64,000 nucleotides of DNA from Gellertiella hungarica (GTDB lineage Bacteria; Pseudomonadota; Alphaproteobacteria; Rhizobiales; Rhizobiaceae), in the NCBI RefSeq assembly GCF_014197145.1, contig NZ_JACIEZ010000014.1:16922-80921 (forward strand), given 5' to 3'. Positions 8,955 to 16,930 of this stretch are shown here, in pieces (within the stretch, counting starts at the first letter, position 1; every line of letters starts with the position of its first letter). Below the pieces are notes generated by a model, which was given only the letters and a program-made list of their open reading frames with translations, was not told the DNA's origin and did no database searches. The position numbers and the translations under genes were made by a program.

Positions 8955-9758
8955 ATGACCGACGCCGCCAACACATCACTTCCCCGTCATCCCGCAACTG
9001 CTTTCGGCGGAGGCGCCATTATTGGTGCTCTCGGAGGCCTCATAGGTCTCGGAGGCGCCGAGTTTCGTCTTCCGATCCTGATCGGGTTCTTTAATTTTGC
9101 AGCCTTGGAGGCGGTGATCCTCAACAAGGCCATGAGCCTCGTCGTCGTCGCGACCGCGCTTCCCTTCCGGGCGGGGACCGTTCCCTTCGGCGCCATAGCC
9201 GATAATTGGCCGATCGTGATCAATCTTCTCGCGGGAAGCCTGATCGGCGCCTGGTTCGGCGCGGGCTGGGCGACAAAACTTCGATCGGAGACGCTCTACA
9301 AGGTCATAGCCATCATGCTGGTGGCGATCGCCATCGTCCTGATGTTGGGCCACGATGCGACAGCGGGCCAGCCGCTGTTGACAGGCTTGGCCCAGATGAT
9401 TGCCGGCGTTATCGCTGGCTTCATCATCGGCATTGTCGCCGCGCTCCTGGGTGTCGCAGGGGGCGAACTCCTGATCCCGACGCTCGTCCTCTTATTCGGC
9501 GCGGACATCAAGCTCGCTGGTAGCCTCTCGCTCGCGGTGAGCCTGCCGACAATGCTGGTCGGCTTCACACGCTACAGCCGTGACCAGAGCTTCTCCGTCA
9601 TCGGCCGCAACAAGGCTTTCCTGCTCATAATGGCGGCCGGATCGATCGTCGGTACGTTTATCGGCGGCCTTCTGCTCGGCATCGTTCCAAACGCGGTTTT
9701 GCTGCCGGCATTGGCAATCATCCTCTTGATCTCCGCAGTGAAGGTGTGGCGGCACTAG
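8955..9758 (+). CDS. TauE/SafE family sulfite exporter-like permease
   Basis: A 267-residue integral membrane protein of the TauE/SafE family, which export sulfite, sulfoacetate or related organosulfur anions. About eight membrane segments are visible, and the two family repeats are clear: GGLIGLGGAEFRLPILIG near residues 25-42 and ALLGVAGGELLIPTLVLLFGA near 160-180. The ATG at 8955 is preferred to an upstream one because MTDAANTS fits a short cytosolic N-terminus. The gene is divergent from the HIT gene with little space, so the promoters overlap. Its substrate cannot be told from sequence. It is a passenger of the 8.2-kb element. Confidence 0.85.
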   Translation: MTDAANTSLPRHPATAFGGGAIIGALGGLIGLGGAEFRLPILIGFFNFAALEAVILNKAMSLVVVATALPFRAGTVPFGAIADNWPIVINLLAGSLIGAWFGAGWATKLRSETLYKVIAIMLVAIAIVLMLGHDATAGQPLLTGLAQMIAGVIAGFIIGIVAALLGVAGGELLIPTLVLLFGADIKLAGSLSLAVSLPTMLVGFTRYSRDQSFSVIGRNKAFLLIMAAGSIVGTFIGGLLLGIVPNAVLLPALAIILLISAVKVWRH

Positions 9759-10051
9759 CCGCACTCCCACAAACTTACCGATCGAAGTGAAGCATCCGCA
9801 GCTTGCAAGCTGACGGCATAGCGGACCTGAACCCCAACAACAGGCTGGATCCGACCGCAAGGCGGACGCGGCCCTGCCTCGCCGGCGGTCGCCCGGCGTG
9901 ACCGGAGCGCGCGACGCCCGTCCCGTCCGCGCAACGGCTGATCGCCGTCCATCGCTTGCGCTTCGGCTCTGCGAGTGCGCAGCCGCGCCTAAGGCGCCGC
10001 AATTCGCTGCTCCGACGCCGGGACCGGCCCGGCGAAGAAGGAGCAACGATC
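9759..10051. other. GC-rich leader upstream of the passenger ardC
   Basis: I find no credible gene here. The stretch is GC-rich and full of short repeats of GCG/CGC, like the leader in front of the split ardC (2055-2275), and probably holds the promoter and leader of the second ardC operon. Confidence 0.4.
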
Positions 10052-10138
10052 ATGACGAGACAAGAAAGAACAAAAGGAAGCCGCCCTTCGGGTCGGCATG
10101 AGAGGAAGAGGAAGGCTGGGATCGAGCGGTCGGCTTAA
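10052..10138 (+). CDS. Possible 28-residue basic peptide
   Basis: An ATG at 10052 with a good Shine-Dalgarno (GAAGGAG, 10036-10042) opens a 28-codon frame ending TAA at 10138. The product is strongly basic (many Arg/Lys, with HERKRKAG near the middle). It lies 42 bases before the second ardC and may be a leader ORF or a small DNA/RNA-binding peptide. Nothing confirms it is translated. Confidence 0.35.
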   Translation: MTRQERTKGSRPSGRHERKRKAGIERSA

Positions 10139-10180
10139 GGGGCGAGAGAGGCTCTCCCCGCTGGCCACGGAGGTTCCTGC

Positions 10181-11086
10181 ATGTCTCACACTTCCAGCCC
10201 GGCGAGCCGTGCCGATGTCAATTCCCGCGTAACGGCCGAGATCATCACCGCAATCGAACAGGGCACAGGCGAATGGCGTGCGCCCTGGTTTCACAACGGA
10301 TCGAGTATCGCCCGACCGACCAACGTCGCGTCCGGCAAGCGCTATCGCGGCATCAACACGCTGGCGCTATGGGCTGCGGGTTTTGCCGCCGGTTACGGTG
10401 ATGGTCTCTGGGGCACCTATAAGCAATGGCAGGAGGCCGGCGCACAGGTGCGCGAAGGAGAACGCTCCACCACGATCGTGTTGTGGAGAGAGATCCAGGC
10501 ATCCCGGCCGGCCGACAGTAATGACGACGCTGATGATGGGCACCGGCGCATGTTCGCTCGCGTGTTCTCCGTCTTCAACGTCGCGCAGGTCGACGGCTAC
10601 GAGCGCCCGCCAAGTCCCGTCCTGCCCGAGAACGAGCGTCTGGCCCATGCGGAGGCGTTCATTTCCAATCTCGGTATCAAGACCGAGTTCGGCGGGCCGG
10701 AAGCCTATTATCGCCCCTCGGCAGATACGGTGTTCATGCCGGACTTCGCTTCGTTTCGTGATCCCGCGTCATTTTACGGCGTTTGGCTACATGAGAACGG
10801 TCACGCCAGCGGCGCAAAACATCGCATAGACCGCGACCTCTCTGGCCGGTTCGGGTCGGCCGCCTATGCCGCCGAAGAGTGCTGCGTCGAGATCCTGAGC
10901 GGGCTTGTCCTTGCCGATCTCGGAATCGCCCATCATCCACGTCCCGATCATGCGGCGTATGTCGCCTCGTGGCTCAAGGTCCTGAAGGACGATCCCAAAG
11001 CCATCTTCACGGCCGCCAGCAAGGCGCAGCAGGCGGCCGATTGGATGCACGCCCAACAGCCCCAGGCCGAGGAGATGGCAGCATGA
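10181..11086 (+). CDS. ardC: ArdC-type antirestriction protein (intact copy)
   Basis: A 301-residue ArdC-like protein: an N-terminal ssDNA-binding domain (about 10-130, with YRGINTLALW and GTYKQWQEAGAQVREGE) and a C-terminal zinc-metalloprotease-like domain (about 150-290). The zinc motif is HENGHASGAKHR near residues 204-215, an HExxH with Asn in place of the usual Leu, followed by DRDLSGRFGSAAYAAEE, which supplies the third ligand. ArdC proteins protect single-stranded plasmid DNA during conjugative entry. It is a passenger gene of the element that disrupted the other ardC copy, so the element replaces the function it destroys. Its stop overlaps the start of an ardC remnant. Confidence 0.88.
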   Translation: MSHTSSPASRADVNSRVTAEIITAIEQGTGEWRAPWFHNGSSIARPTNVASGKRYRGINTLALWAAGFAAGYGDGLWGTYKQWQEAGAQVREGERSTTIVLWREIQASRPADSNDDADDGHRRMFARVFSVFNVAQVDGYERPPSPVLPENERLAHAEAFISNLGIKTEFGGPEAYYRPSADTVFMPDFASFRDPASFYGVWLHENGHASGAKHRIDRDLSGRFGSAAYAAEECCVEILSGLVLADLGIAHHPRPDHAAYVASWLKVLKDDPKAIFTAASKAQQAADWMHAQQPQAEEMAA

Positions 11087-11334
11087 TCAGCACCATCACC
11101 GACCAGGGAAAATTTCACAAAGGGGCTGGACTGTCAGGATATATCGCCGAAATCTCAGCCGCGTTTGTCTGCGCCGATCTTGGCATTGAGCATGATCCGC
11201 GAGACAACACCGCGACTTACGTTGAAAACTGGCTCAAGGTGCTGAAGCAGGATTCACGTGCAGTCATCACTGCCGCCGCGAAGGCTCAGGCAGTCGCTGA
11301 CTATCTCCGACAATTCAGCTCTTCTACAGGGTAG
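11083..11334 (+). pseudogene. ardC: ardC 3' remnant fused to element-end codons
   Basis: An 83-codon frame whose first 20 or so codons are element-end sequence and whose remainder (from 11149, EISAAFVCADLGIEHDPR... to AVADYLRQFSS) is the C-terminal domain of ArdC. It matches in content and phase the end missing from the gene broken at 2955. It has an ATGA overlap with the intact ardC, so a chimeric peptide could be translated, but it lacks the zinc motif. Confidence 0.8.
11129..11141 (-). repeat. Right terminal inverted repeat of the ardC-inserted element
   Basis: The sequence GACTGTCAGGATA is the inverted partner of 2957-2969 and lies one base before the ATCGCC core and the resumption of ArdC coding. 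Confidence 0.75.
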
Positions 11335-11377
11335 GGGCCCTAGCAAAACTGTCGGGCCTCATGCGCATCGATCCAAA

Positions 11378-11395
11378 ACTTTACAACTGTAAAGT
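11378..11395. promoter_or_regulatory. Palindrome upstream of repA (candidate operator or parS)
   Basis: ACTTTACA (11378-11385) and TGTAAAGT (11388-11395) are perfect inverted arms with two bases between, 120 bp before repA. repABC plasmids carry palindromic parS sites bound by RepB and an operator bound by RepA near this position; which one this is cannot be told. Confidence 0.5.
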
Positions 11396-11410
11396 CGGGC
11401 ATCCTGGATG

Positions 11411-11429
11411 CGTTAACTTCTTGTTAACG
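11411..11429. promoter_or_regulatory. Second palindrome upstream of repA
   Basis: CGTTAAC (11411-11417) and GTTAACG (11423-11429) are perfect inverted arms around TTCTT. Together with 11378-11395 it forms a regulatory cluster 85-140 bp before repA. Confidence 0.5.
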
Positions 11430-11514
11430 AAAAACGCCTTGAAGAATCGGAGTCAGTCTGGCATCCCTGACGGAAATGATCTCGTAAAGTGATCAGAACC
11501 GTCAAGAGGTTTGA

Positions 11515-12729
11515 ATGTTGCAGCCAGCTTCTCAGAGCGTCAGAGACACTGCGTCGAAGATCGAGGTCTACACCTCGAAACTCTCTGCGGAGCTGAACGA
11601 TATGCGTGAAGCTGTCTATCCACCCTCTGCGCAGAAAACATTTGGCCGGACATTCTCAACCCTTGACCTAGTGAGGCTACTCAAGGTTCCGGAAAGTACT
11701 CTTCGCCAGTTGACGCTGGAAGGGAAGGGGCCTTTGCCCGAGCGCGCAGAAAACAATAGGCGAACGTACACGATAGAGCAGGTCAAGGAACTGAGGCGAT
11801 TCCTGGCCGAACTTCGTCCTGACGAAGCTGGCGAGCTGCTTCCGCATCGTCGCAAAGGGGAAAAGCTTCAGGTAATTGCTACGGCGAATTTTAAAGGTGG
11901 TAGTTCCAAGACAACCACTTCTATCCATCTCGCACATTTTCTAGGGCTTCAGGGTTATCGGGTCTTGTGTCTGGATCTTGATCCGCAAGCATCGATGACT
12001 GCGCTATTTGGTATTCAGCCCGAGTTCGATCTCGGCGAGAACCAGACAGCCTATGCAGCCATTCGATATGACAATGAGAGGCGGCCGCTCGCTGAAGTGA
12101 TCCGGCCAACCTATTTCCCAGGTGTCGATCTAGTTCCTGGCAATCTGGAGCTAATGGACTTTGAGTTTGATACCCCGTCCTATCTGACCTCGAAAACAAG
12201 AGATGACCTGGGTTTGTTTTTCGAGCGGTTAAGCAGTGCCCTGGCCCGCGTCGATGATCGATACGATATCGTTATCATCGACACCCCACCGTCCCTTGGA
12301 TACTCGACACTCGCTGCTCTTTATGCAGCCACGTCCTTAATCATTACCGTTCACCCGGCGATGCTCGACGTTGCATCGTGCAATCAGTTCCTGATCATGA
12401 TCTCCGATCTATCGGAGGTGCTGGGGCAGTTTGGAGCTAAATTCGAGCATGACTTTTTCCGCTTCCTGCTCACGCGCGTGAACCCGAATGACGGGCCGCA
12501 GAAGTACATGTCCGGAGTCATGCGCCGATTGTTTGGTGATGATGTACTCGTTGCGGAGGCGCTCGAATCGACGGCAATCGCCGGTGCAGCGGTAGCGAAG
12601 AAGACCCTATACGAGCTTGAGTCGGGTGAGGTCGGTCGTGAAGCGTTGAAGCGCGCAATTGAGAGCGCTGACCGAGTTAACTCCGAGATCCTCGACCTCG
12701 TTCACAAAGTTTGGGGACGTAGCACATGA
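11515..12729 (+). CDS. repA: RepA, plasmid partitioning ATPase (ParA-type)
   Basis: A 404-residue RepA of the repABC family, a ParA-like ATPase that segregates the plasmid and represses its own operon. An N-terminal HTH region (about 50-95, FSTLDLVRLLKVPESTLRQL) precedes the ATPase domain. The Walker A motif is the deviant KGGSSKTT (127-134) and DLDPQAS follows at about 152. A DTPPS motif (about 258) marks the second nucleotide-binding loop. Two palindromes and a likely promoter lie upstream. Its TGA overlaps the repB ATG (ATGA at 12726), which is standard for repABC. Confidence 0.95.
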   Translation: MLQPASQSVRDTASKIEVYTSKLSAELNDMREAVYPPSAQKTFGRTFSTLDLVRLLKVPESTLRQLTLEGKGPLPERAENNRRTYTIEQVKELRRFLAELRPDEAGELLPHRRKGEKLQVIATANFKGGSSKTTTSIHLAHFLGLQGYRVLCLDLDPQASMTALFGIQPEFDLGENQTAYAAIRYDNERRPLAEVIRPTYFPGVDLVPGNLELMDFEFDTPSYLTSKTRDDLGLFFERLSSALARVDDRYDIVIIDTPPSLGYSTLAALYAATSLIITVHPAMLDVASCNQFLIMISDLSEVLGQFGAKFEHDFFRFLLTRVNPNDGPQKYMSGVMRRLFGDDVLVAEALESTAIAGAAVAKKTLYELESGEVGREALKRAIESADRVNSEILDLVHKVWGRST

Positions 12730-13739
12730 AGAAAAGCATCCTTCAGCGAATGGCGGCCGCCGAAAGCCGGACGGAATCTCCTGTGTTGTCGGACGCGTCC
12801 GACAAGCCCTCCCTGGCGCGGCGGCACTCTTCACCTGTCATTTCCAATGTGGGTCGGGCACTGACACAGCTCACAGAAGATAGTGTCATTTCACTCGATC
12901 CTGACCGTATCGACCGCTCCCCCTATAGAGATCGCTTTGGCAACGACGAGGACGCGGCCAAAGAGCTCGAGGCGCTTAAGATTTCAATCGCAAGTGAAGG
13001 CCAAAAAATTCCAGTTCTTGTTCGGCCGCATCCGACGAGAGCGGATCATTACCAGCTTGCCTACGGTTACCGTCGATGGGCAGCGATCAAGGCCATAATG
13101 GCAGAATCGGATCGCCCAGAGACCATAAAGATCCGAGCCTATGTTCGAGAACTTTCCGATCGGCAGTTGATTGAAGAGCAATCACTCGAGAATGGTGTTC
13201 GGGAAAACCTGACCTGGATTGAGCAGGCAATGTGGGCCGTACAGCTGAAAAGTGCTGGCCTTTCCCATCGCGCCATGTGCCCAATCTTGGGAGCTTCAGA
13301 AGCGGCAATATCGCATCTTTTTCGAGTGACGGAGGCGGTTCCCGAAGACATCATTCTTGCGATCGGAAGAGCAAAGGGAGTTGGTCGACCGAAATGGACC
13401 GCATTTGCCGAGTTGCTGAAAGATCCGAGCAGCGCAGCACGTGTTCGTAAAATAATCGACACGGTCGAGTTTCGAGGCGCTGACAGCTCCAGCCGTATTG
13501 CCCAAGCGATACGAGCTGCAAGTTCAGCGGCCGACAAAGTGACTACGGAGCCAGCTGAAGAGATTGTTGACTTCGCCGTGGGTGACCGAGTTTTTGGCCG
13601 CATGAAGAGTAATTCGGCTGGAACTACGGTCTCAATCCCGAAGCAGGAACGCGCTTTCGCGCGCTGGCTCGCGGACCGAATGCCTGATCTTCTAAGCGAA
13701 TACAACAATCGTTCAGATCGAACTCACCAAGAGGTGTGA
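12726..13739 (+). CDS. repB: RepB, centromere-binding partition protein (ParB-type)
   Basis: A 337-residue ParB-family protein that binds parS and works with RepA in plasmid partition. The ParB nuclease-like N-terminal domain is seen at about 60-170, with VLVRPHPTRADHYQLAYGYRRWAA and ENGVRENLTWIEQA. An HTH follows (about 175-200, SHRAMCPILGASEAAISHLFRV), then a C-terminal dimerisation region. It overlaps repA by four bases and is followed by a 190-bp intergenic region holding the antisense RNA. Confidence 0.95.
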   Translation: MKKSILQRMAAAESRTESPVLSDASDKPSLARRHSSPVISNVGRALTQLTEDSVISLDPDRIDRSPYRDRFGNDEDAAKELEALKISIASEGQKIPVLVRPHPTRADHYQLAYGYRRWAAIKAIMAESDRPETIKIRAYVRELSDRQLIEEQSLENGVRENLTWIEQAMWAVQLKSAGLSHRAMCPILGASEAAISHLFRVTEAVPEDIILAIGRAKGVGRPKWTAFAELLKDPSSAARVRKIIDTVEFRGADSSSRIAQAIRAASSAADKVTTEPAEEIVDFAVGDRVFGRMKSNSAGTTVSIPKQERAFARWLADRMPDLLSEYNNRSDRTHQEV

Positions 13740-13780
13740 TCGAGACACTCGTTAATTGGTCAAGAGGAGAGACCGCGACA

Positions 13781-13837
13781 AAAGAAAAAGGCCCCCAAAA
13801 CGTTTCCGTCATGGAAGCCTCTCTCAATTCCTAGCAA
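13781..13837 (-). ncRNA. repABC counter-transcribed RNA (ctRNA/incA)
   Basis: Reading leftward, a promoter is visible: TTGACT (13866-13871 complement) and GATTCT (13843-13848 complement) with 17 bases between. The transcript from about 13836 would fold GGCTTCC against GGGGGCC and end in a T-run (complement of AAAGAAAAA, 13781-13789), an intrinsic terminator. repABC plasmids encode such an antisense RNA in the repB-repC gap; it represses repC translation and sets copy number and incompatibility. Ends are estimated. Confidence 0.8.
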
Positions 13838-13930
13838 GATCGAGAATCGCATTTCCATGAATCCCAGTCAAGAGTCTTTGGCATCGTTTTGGTGAGCGGA
13901 TTTCTTTTGCCTGAAGAAAGGTGAAGGAAT

Positions 13931-15169
13931 ATGCAGACGGGAAATGTGACGACGCCCTTTGGGCGGCGGCCGGCTGTGCTTGCTCTTGTAAAGAGGCAGC
14001 TCCAGACGTCCGAGACGAAACCAAGCCGCCCGGTCGAAAAATGGAGAGTGTTTCGCGACGCTTGTGAGGCCCGTGAACGCCTTGGCCTCCAGGACAGGGC
14101 GCTGACTGTGCTGGACGCATTGCTGACGTTTTATCCAGAGAGCGAGCTCAACTGCGATAGTGGATTGGTGGTCTTTCCATCCAATGCTCAGCTGTCTGTC
14201 AGAGCGCACGGCATAACCGGAACGACCTTGCGGCGGCATTTGGCTGCCTTGGTCGAGGCCGGGCTCATCCAGCGCAAGGATAGTCCGAACGGCAAGCGCT
14301 ACGCTCACCGGGACAAGGGTGGCGATATCGAGCAGGCTTTTGGATTCGATCTTTCTCCACTTTTGGCTCGCGCTGCGGAACTTGCAGGTCTGGCACAGGA
14401 AGTCGCTGCCGAGCGCCTGCAGTTCAGACGAGCCAAAGAGGCGCTGACTATCTGCCGGCGTGATGTACGCAAGCTAATTTCCGCCGCGATGGAGGAGGGG
14501 GCCGACGGCGACTGGGAAGCCATCGAAGACATGTATGTCGGCATTGTCAGCCGACTCCCCCGCAATCCTGACCGTCGCCAGGTGGAGGCAATCCTCGACG
14601 AGATGCAGCTTTTGCGCACCGAAATCCTCAACCTTCTGGAAAATCAGTTAGATTCTCAAAATATGGACGGCAATGCTGTTCAAAATGGCTGTCACATACA
14701 GAATTCAAAACCCGAATCCATCTATGAACTTGAACCTAGCTCTGGAAAAGAGCAGGGCGGAGCCGTCGAGCTGGAAGTAGCACCCAAAGCGGTTGCTCAG
14801 CCGTTGGCAAAGCCGGAACAGATGAAGTCGTTCCCGCTGTCGATGGTCCTGAAAGCCTGCCCGCAGATTTTGGATTACGGGCCCGGGGGGACGATCTACC
14901 ATTGGCGCGAGCTGATGGGGGCCGCGGTGGTGGTTCGATCAATGCTTGGTGTTAGCCCGTCGGCTTACCAGGAAGCGTGTGAGGTGATGGGGCCGGAGAA
15001 CGCGGCGGTTGCTATGGCTGCAATCCTGGAGAGGGCAGGGCATATCAATTCGGCAGGTGGATATCTCCGCGATCTCACGCGTCGAGCGAGGGCAGGGGAG
15101 TTCGGGCTCGGACCAATGCTGATGTCGTTGATGCGTGCCAATACGAACGGAGGCCGGAAAGCAGGGTGA
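13931..15169 (+). CDS. repC: RepC, replication initiator
   Basis: A 412-residue RepC, the replication initiator of repABC plasmids. The conserved N-terminal segment (TTPFGRRPA, then RPVEKWRVFRDACEARERLGLQDRALTVLDALLTFYP) forms a winged-helix DNA-binding region, and SVRAHGITGTTLRRHLAALVEAGLIQRKDSPNGKRYA (about 95-130) the HTH. The C-terminal domain ends with the conserved stretch INSAGGYLRDLTRRA. In this family the origin usually lies inside repC. The ATG at 13931 follows GAAAGGTGAAGGA. Expression should be controlled by the ctRNA encoded just upstream. Confidence 0.95.
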   Translation: MQTGNVTTPFGRRPAVLALVKRQLQTSETKPSRPVEKWRVFRDACEARERLGLQDRALTVLDALLTFYPESELNCDSGLVVFPSNAQLSVRAHGITGTTLRRHLAALVEAGLIQRKDSPNGKRYAHRDKGGDIEQAFGFDLSPLLARAAELAGLAQEVAAERLQFRRAKEALTICRRDVRKLISAAMEEGADGDWEAIEDMYVGIVSRLPRNPDRRQVEAILDEMQLLRTEILNLLENQLDSQNMDGNAVQNGCHIQNSKPESIYELEPSSGKEQGGAVELEVAPKAVAQPLAKPEQMKSFPLSMVLKACPQILDYGPGGTIYHWRELMGAAVVVRSMLGVSPSAYQEACEVMGPENAAVAMAAILERAGHINSAGGYLRDLTRRARAGEFGLGPMLMSLMRANTNGGRKAG

Positions 15170-15262
15170 GGGGCTGTGCTGACGCACTAGGGTGAGGTCT
15201 CGATGGAAAAGGCCTGAAGTCAGCCTTCCTACATTGACAGCACTTACGATCGGTTTCAGCTC

Positions 15263-15901
15263 TCATTCGTCTGTAGGTGTTTCGGTTGTAGATGACTTGC
15301 GACCTGGTGGGCGACCAGGCGGACGGCCTCTCCTGCTGGCTCTCGCAGCTTTTCGGTTCAATCGTTGGCGTTCAGCCTCAGCTTGCGCGTCAGCCTCCGC
15401 TTCCGCTTTCTGTCGAGCCTCAAGAACATCGCTTGGCGTCAATTGGCCAACTATGCCAATCAAACTGCGTATGGTGTCGTGGGGGAGGTCATGAATAAGT
15501 CTGAACAATTCAACCCGATCATCGGCCTCTTGAGGATCTTTGCCGTAAAGATGAGGTGCCGCAGCATGAATCATCTGCATTGGCAGGAAACCAAGGAGCT
15601 CGGAAAGGTGGATCATTCGTGATACGGTAAGGCGCGAAATGTTCAGTTCATAGCGGCTATAAACCACTCGTGCGAGACCAGCCAAGGTCGCGAAATCACT
15701 CTGGGTCAGACCAGTTTTCGCGCGTTCATCGAGTAGGAATGCGGAAAGTTTTGCGTCGATCTCGCCGAAGCTGACTATGCCGTCGAATCCCTCCTTGCGG
15801 TACAAGGGTCTCTGGAAATCTGGATCTGTAGTCTCAACCAGTTCCCTTGATTTGATATAGTCGGATAGATTCCGCACAGTCGGTATTCCCTCAGTCCCCA
15901 A
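15263..15901 (-). CDS. XRE-family transcriptional regulator with AT-hook-like tail
   Basis: A protein of about 212 residues. A helix-turn-helix of the XRE type lies at about 50-110 (DERAKTGLTQSDFATLAGLARVVYSRYE...). After an acidic, Ala/Glu-rich helix (about 165-185, EARQKAEAEADAQAEAERQR) the C-terminus is RRGRPPGRPPGRK, which looks like one or two AT-hooks. The frame begins at TTG 15901; a GTG at 15877 is an alternative. It is convergent with repC. A perfect 5-bp hairpin (15934-15948) lies upstream and may be its operator. Its targets are unknown; plasmid maintenance or transfer control is plausible from position. Confidence 0.7.
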   Translation of the reverse strand: MGTEGIPTVRNLSDYIKSRELVETTDPDFQRPLYRKEGFDGIVSFGEIDAKLSAFLLDERAKTGLTQSDFATLAGLARVVYSRYELNISRLTVSRMIHLSELLGFLPMQMIHAAAPHLYGKDPQEADDRVELFRLIHDLPHDTIRSLIGIVGQLTPSDVLEARQKAEAEADAQAEAERQRLNRKAARASRRGRPPGRPPGRKSSTTETPTDE

Positions 15902-15933
15902 ATCCGCCTGTGGCAGATATCACGCACCATAAC

Positions 15934-15948
15934 GTGCCATTAAGGCAC
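15934..15948. promoter_or_regulatory. Small palindrome upstream of the XRE gene
   Basis: GTGCC (15934-15938) and GGCAC (15944-15948) surround ATTAA. It lies in the gap between the XRE gene and the operon ending at 16059, where an XRE operator would be expected. Confidence 0.4.
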
Positions 15949-16058
15949 TGTCATCCTGCGCGCCAGTTACAAAACCCTAACAAAAATGGGGGGAATGAAC
16001 GCCAGGATCCTGATCTCCTCGATGTAAAGCCGCAACTCAGGGCGCGTTGTCCATCACC

Positions 16059-16481
16059 TCAAGATCCAGCGGGAGCATTCCTGTTCACGGCTTTCGCAGC
16101 GATCAGGTTCCAGCTATGGGCGCTGGATTGAAAGACGCCTTCGACCGTTCTTTCTTCGGAGATCCAGCTCAGCTTCACGCGCATTTCACAAGCCAAGGAA
16201 AGCTGGTCGATGCTGAAGCATCTAGTGATCAAAATCTCAGACTTCGGCCCAAATGTCTCAAAGTCCCACATCGCGAACCGGAACAGCTCCCGTTCTGCGT
16301 GTTCGTTGGTTGGCCAATCAGCCTGTTTAATCGGCTCTGGTGCAGATGAGCTAATTCCGAGGATATTTCCCTTGATCGTCGGAAGGAAGAACCCTGCCGA
16401 TTCTAACCCGTCGGGGGCGATCATCAGTCCGAGGACGCTGCCCACGGCCACCCCGGCCAGAAATCGAAGGTCGAGGATCAA
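16059..16481 (-). CDS. Hypothetical protein with N-terminal membrane segment
   Basis: A 140-residue protein I do not recognise. The first 25 residues contain one hydrophobic segment (FLAGVAVGSVLGLMI), so it is probably membrane-anchored, and the rest is soluble (residues 30-140). Its ATG overlaps the stop of the preceding RHH gene by four bases, making it the last gene of the VirC1-like operon beside oriT. A role in transfer is inferred only from this context. Confidence 0.6.
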   Translation of the reverse strand: MILDLRFLAGVAVGSVLGLMIAPDGLESAGFFLPTIKGNILGISSSAPEPIKQADWPTNEHAERELFRFAMWDFETFGPKSEILITRCFSIDQLSLACEMRVKLSWISEERTVEGVFQSSAHSWNLIAAKAVNRNAPAGS

Positions 16482-16744
16482 TAACCACTATCCTTCAGGA
16501 ACTGGTCGATTGCGGCCTTGACGATCACCGTCATTTTTAAGTCGTTTTCAGAGGCTGCGCGCTCCAAGCGTTTTTTGGTGTCGTAATCAAGGGGGCAATT
16601 GACGAAGTGCTTGCTCTCGCGCGCCTTGTTCTGCTTGAGCTCCTGCAGTCGTATTCTGGACGCCTCACGCTCCAACGACTTGGTCGTCGCTCTCTCCCGG
16701 CGAGCCTCCGGTGAGGGCAAAATCAAACTTGATCTTGGGGGCAC
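16478..16744 (-). CDS. Small ribbon-helix-helix-like protein of the virC1 operon
   Basis: An 88-residue protein. The N-terminal half is basic (REASRIRLQELKQNKARESK); the C-terminal half (VNCPLDYDTKKRLERAASENDLKMTVIVKAAIDQFLKD) looks like a ribbon-helix-helix DNA-binding fold. In Agrobacterium, VirC1 (ParA-like) works with VirC2, an RHH protein, at the overdrive site beside oriT; this protein is shorter but in the same position. It overlaps the upstream gene by about 20 bases and the downstream gene by four. Confidence 0.65.
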   Translation of the reverse strand: MPPRSSLILPSPEARRERATTKSLEREASRIRLQELKQNKARESKHFVNCPLDYDTKKRLERAASENDLKMTVIVKAAIDQFLKDSGY

Positions 16745-16929
16745 CTGAACGGCTGGTATCTGAGCGGGAGCTTCTTCGACAGCGCAGCGACTTCGTCCGG
16801 TTGATGGCTGGCGACCGCGTTTTCTGCTTCGTTGTCTATAGCCGGCTGCGACATTGGATTGGGTACATTTGCCCGGGACCGTCGCGGTGCAACGGGAAAA
16901 TCAGATATGCTGGAAGTCCCTTTAGCCAT
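16723..16929 (-). CDS. Hypothetical small protein between the virC1-like gene and the RHH gene
   Basis: A 68-residue, proline-rich, low-complexity protein starting MAKGTSSISDF. The Met at 16929 is preferred because it lies just after the ParA-like stop (16931); an upstream extension to 16968 overlaps that gene. No domain is recognised. Confidence 0.5.
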   Translation of the reverse strand: MAKGTSSISDFPVAPRRSRANVPNPMSQPAIDNEAENAVASHQPDEVAALSKKLPLRYQPFRCPQDQV

Positions 16930-16930
16930 C

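Larger units (their letters stand above)
2956..11142. mobile_element. 8.2-kb RIT-type element inserted in ardC, with passenger genes
   Basis: The left end TATCTTGACAGTC (2957-2969) and the right end GACTGTCAGGATA (11129-11141) are inverted repeats of 13 bp with one mismatch. The flanks are ATTGCC (2950-2955) and ATCGCC (11143-11148), which look like a duplicated core. Removing the element joins ardC codons ...EELIA and EISAAF... in phase, giving a normal ArdC C-terminus. Inside are three tyrosine recombinase genes with ATGA overlaps, then HIT, TauE/SafE, a 28-codon ORF and a second ardC. Three adjacent tyrosine recombinases are the hallmark of recombinase-in-trio elements. That these recombinases moved the whole 8.2 kb is an inference. 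Confidence 0.8.

Noticed and set aside
15263..16058. Additional plus-strand frames over the XRE gene
   Set aside because: They are overlaps without start signals or family resemblance; the minus-strand XRE frame explains the region.
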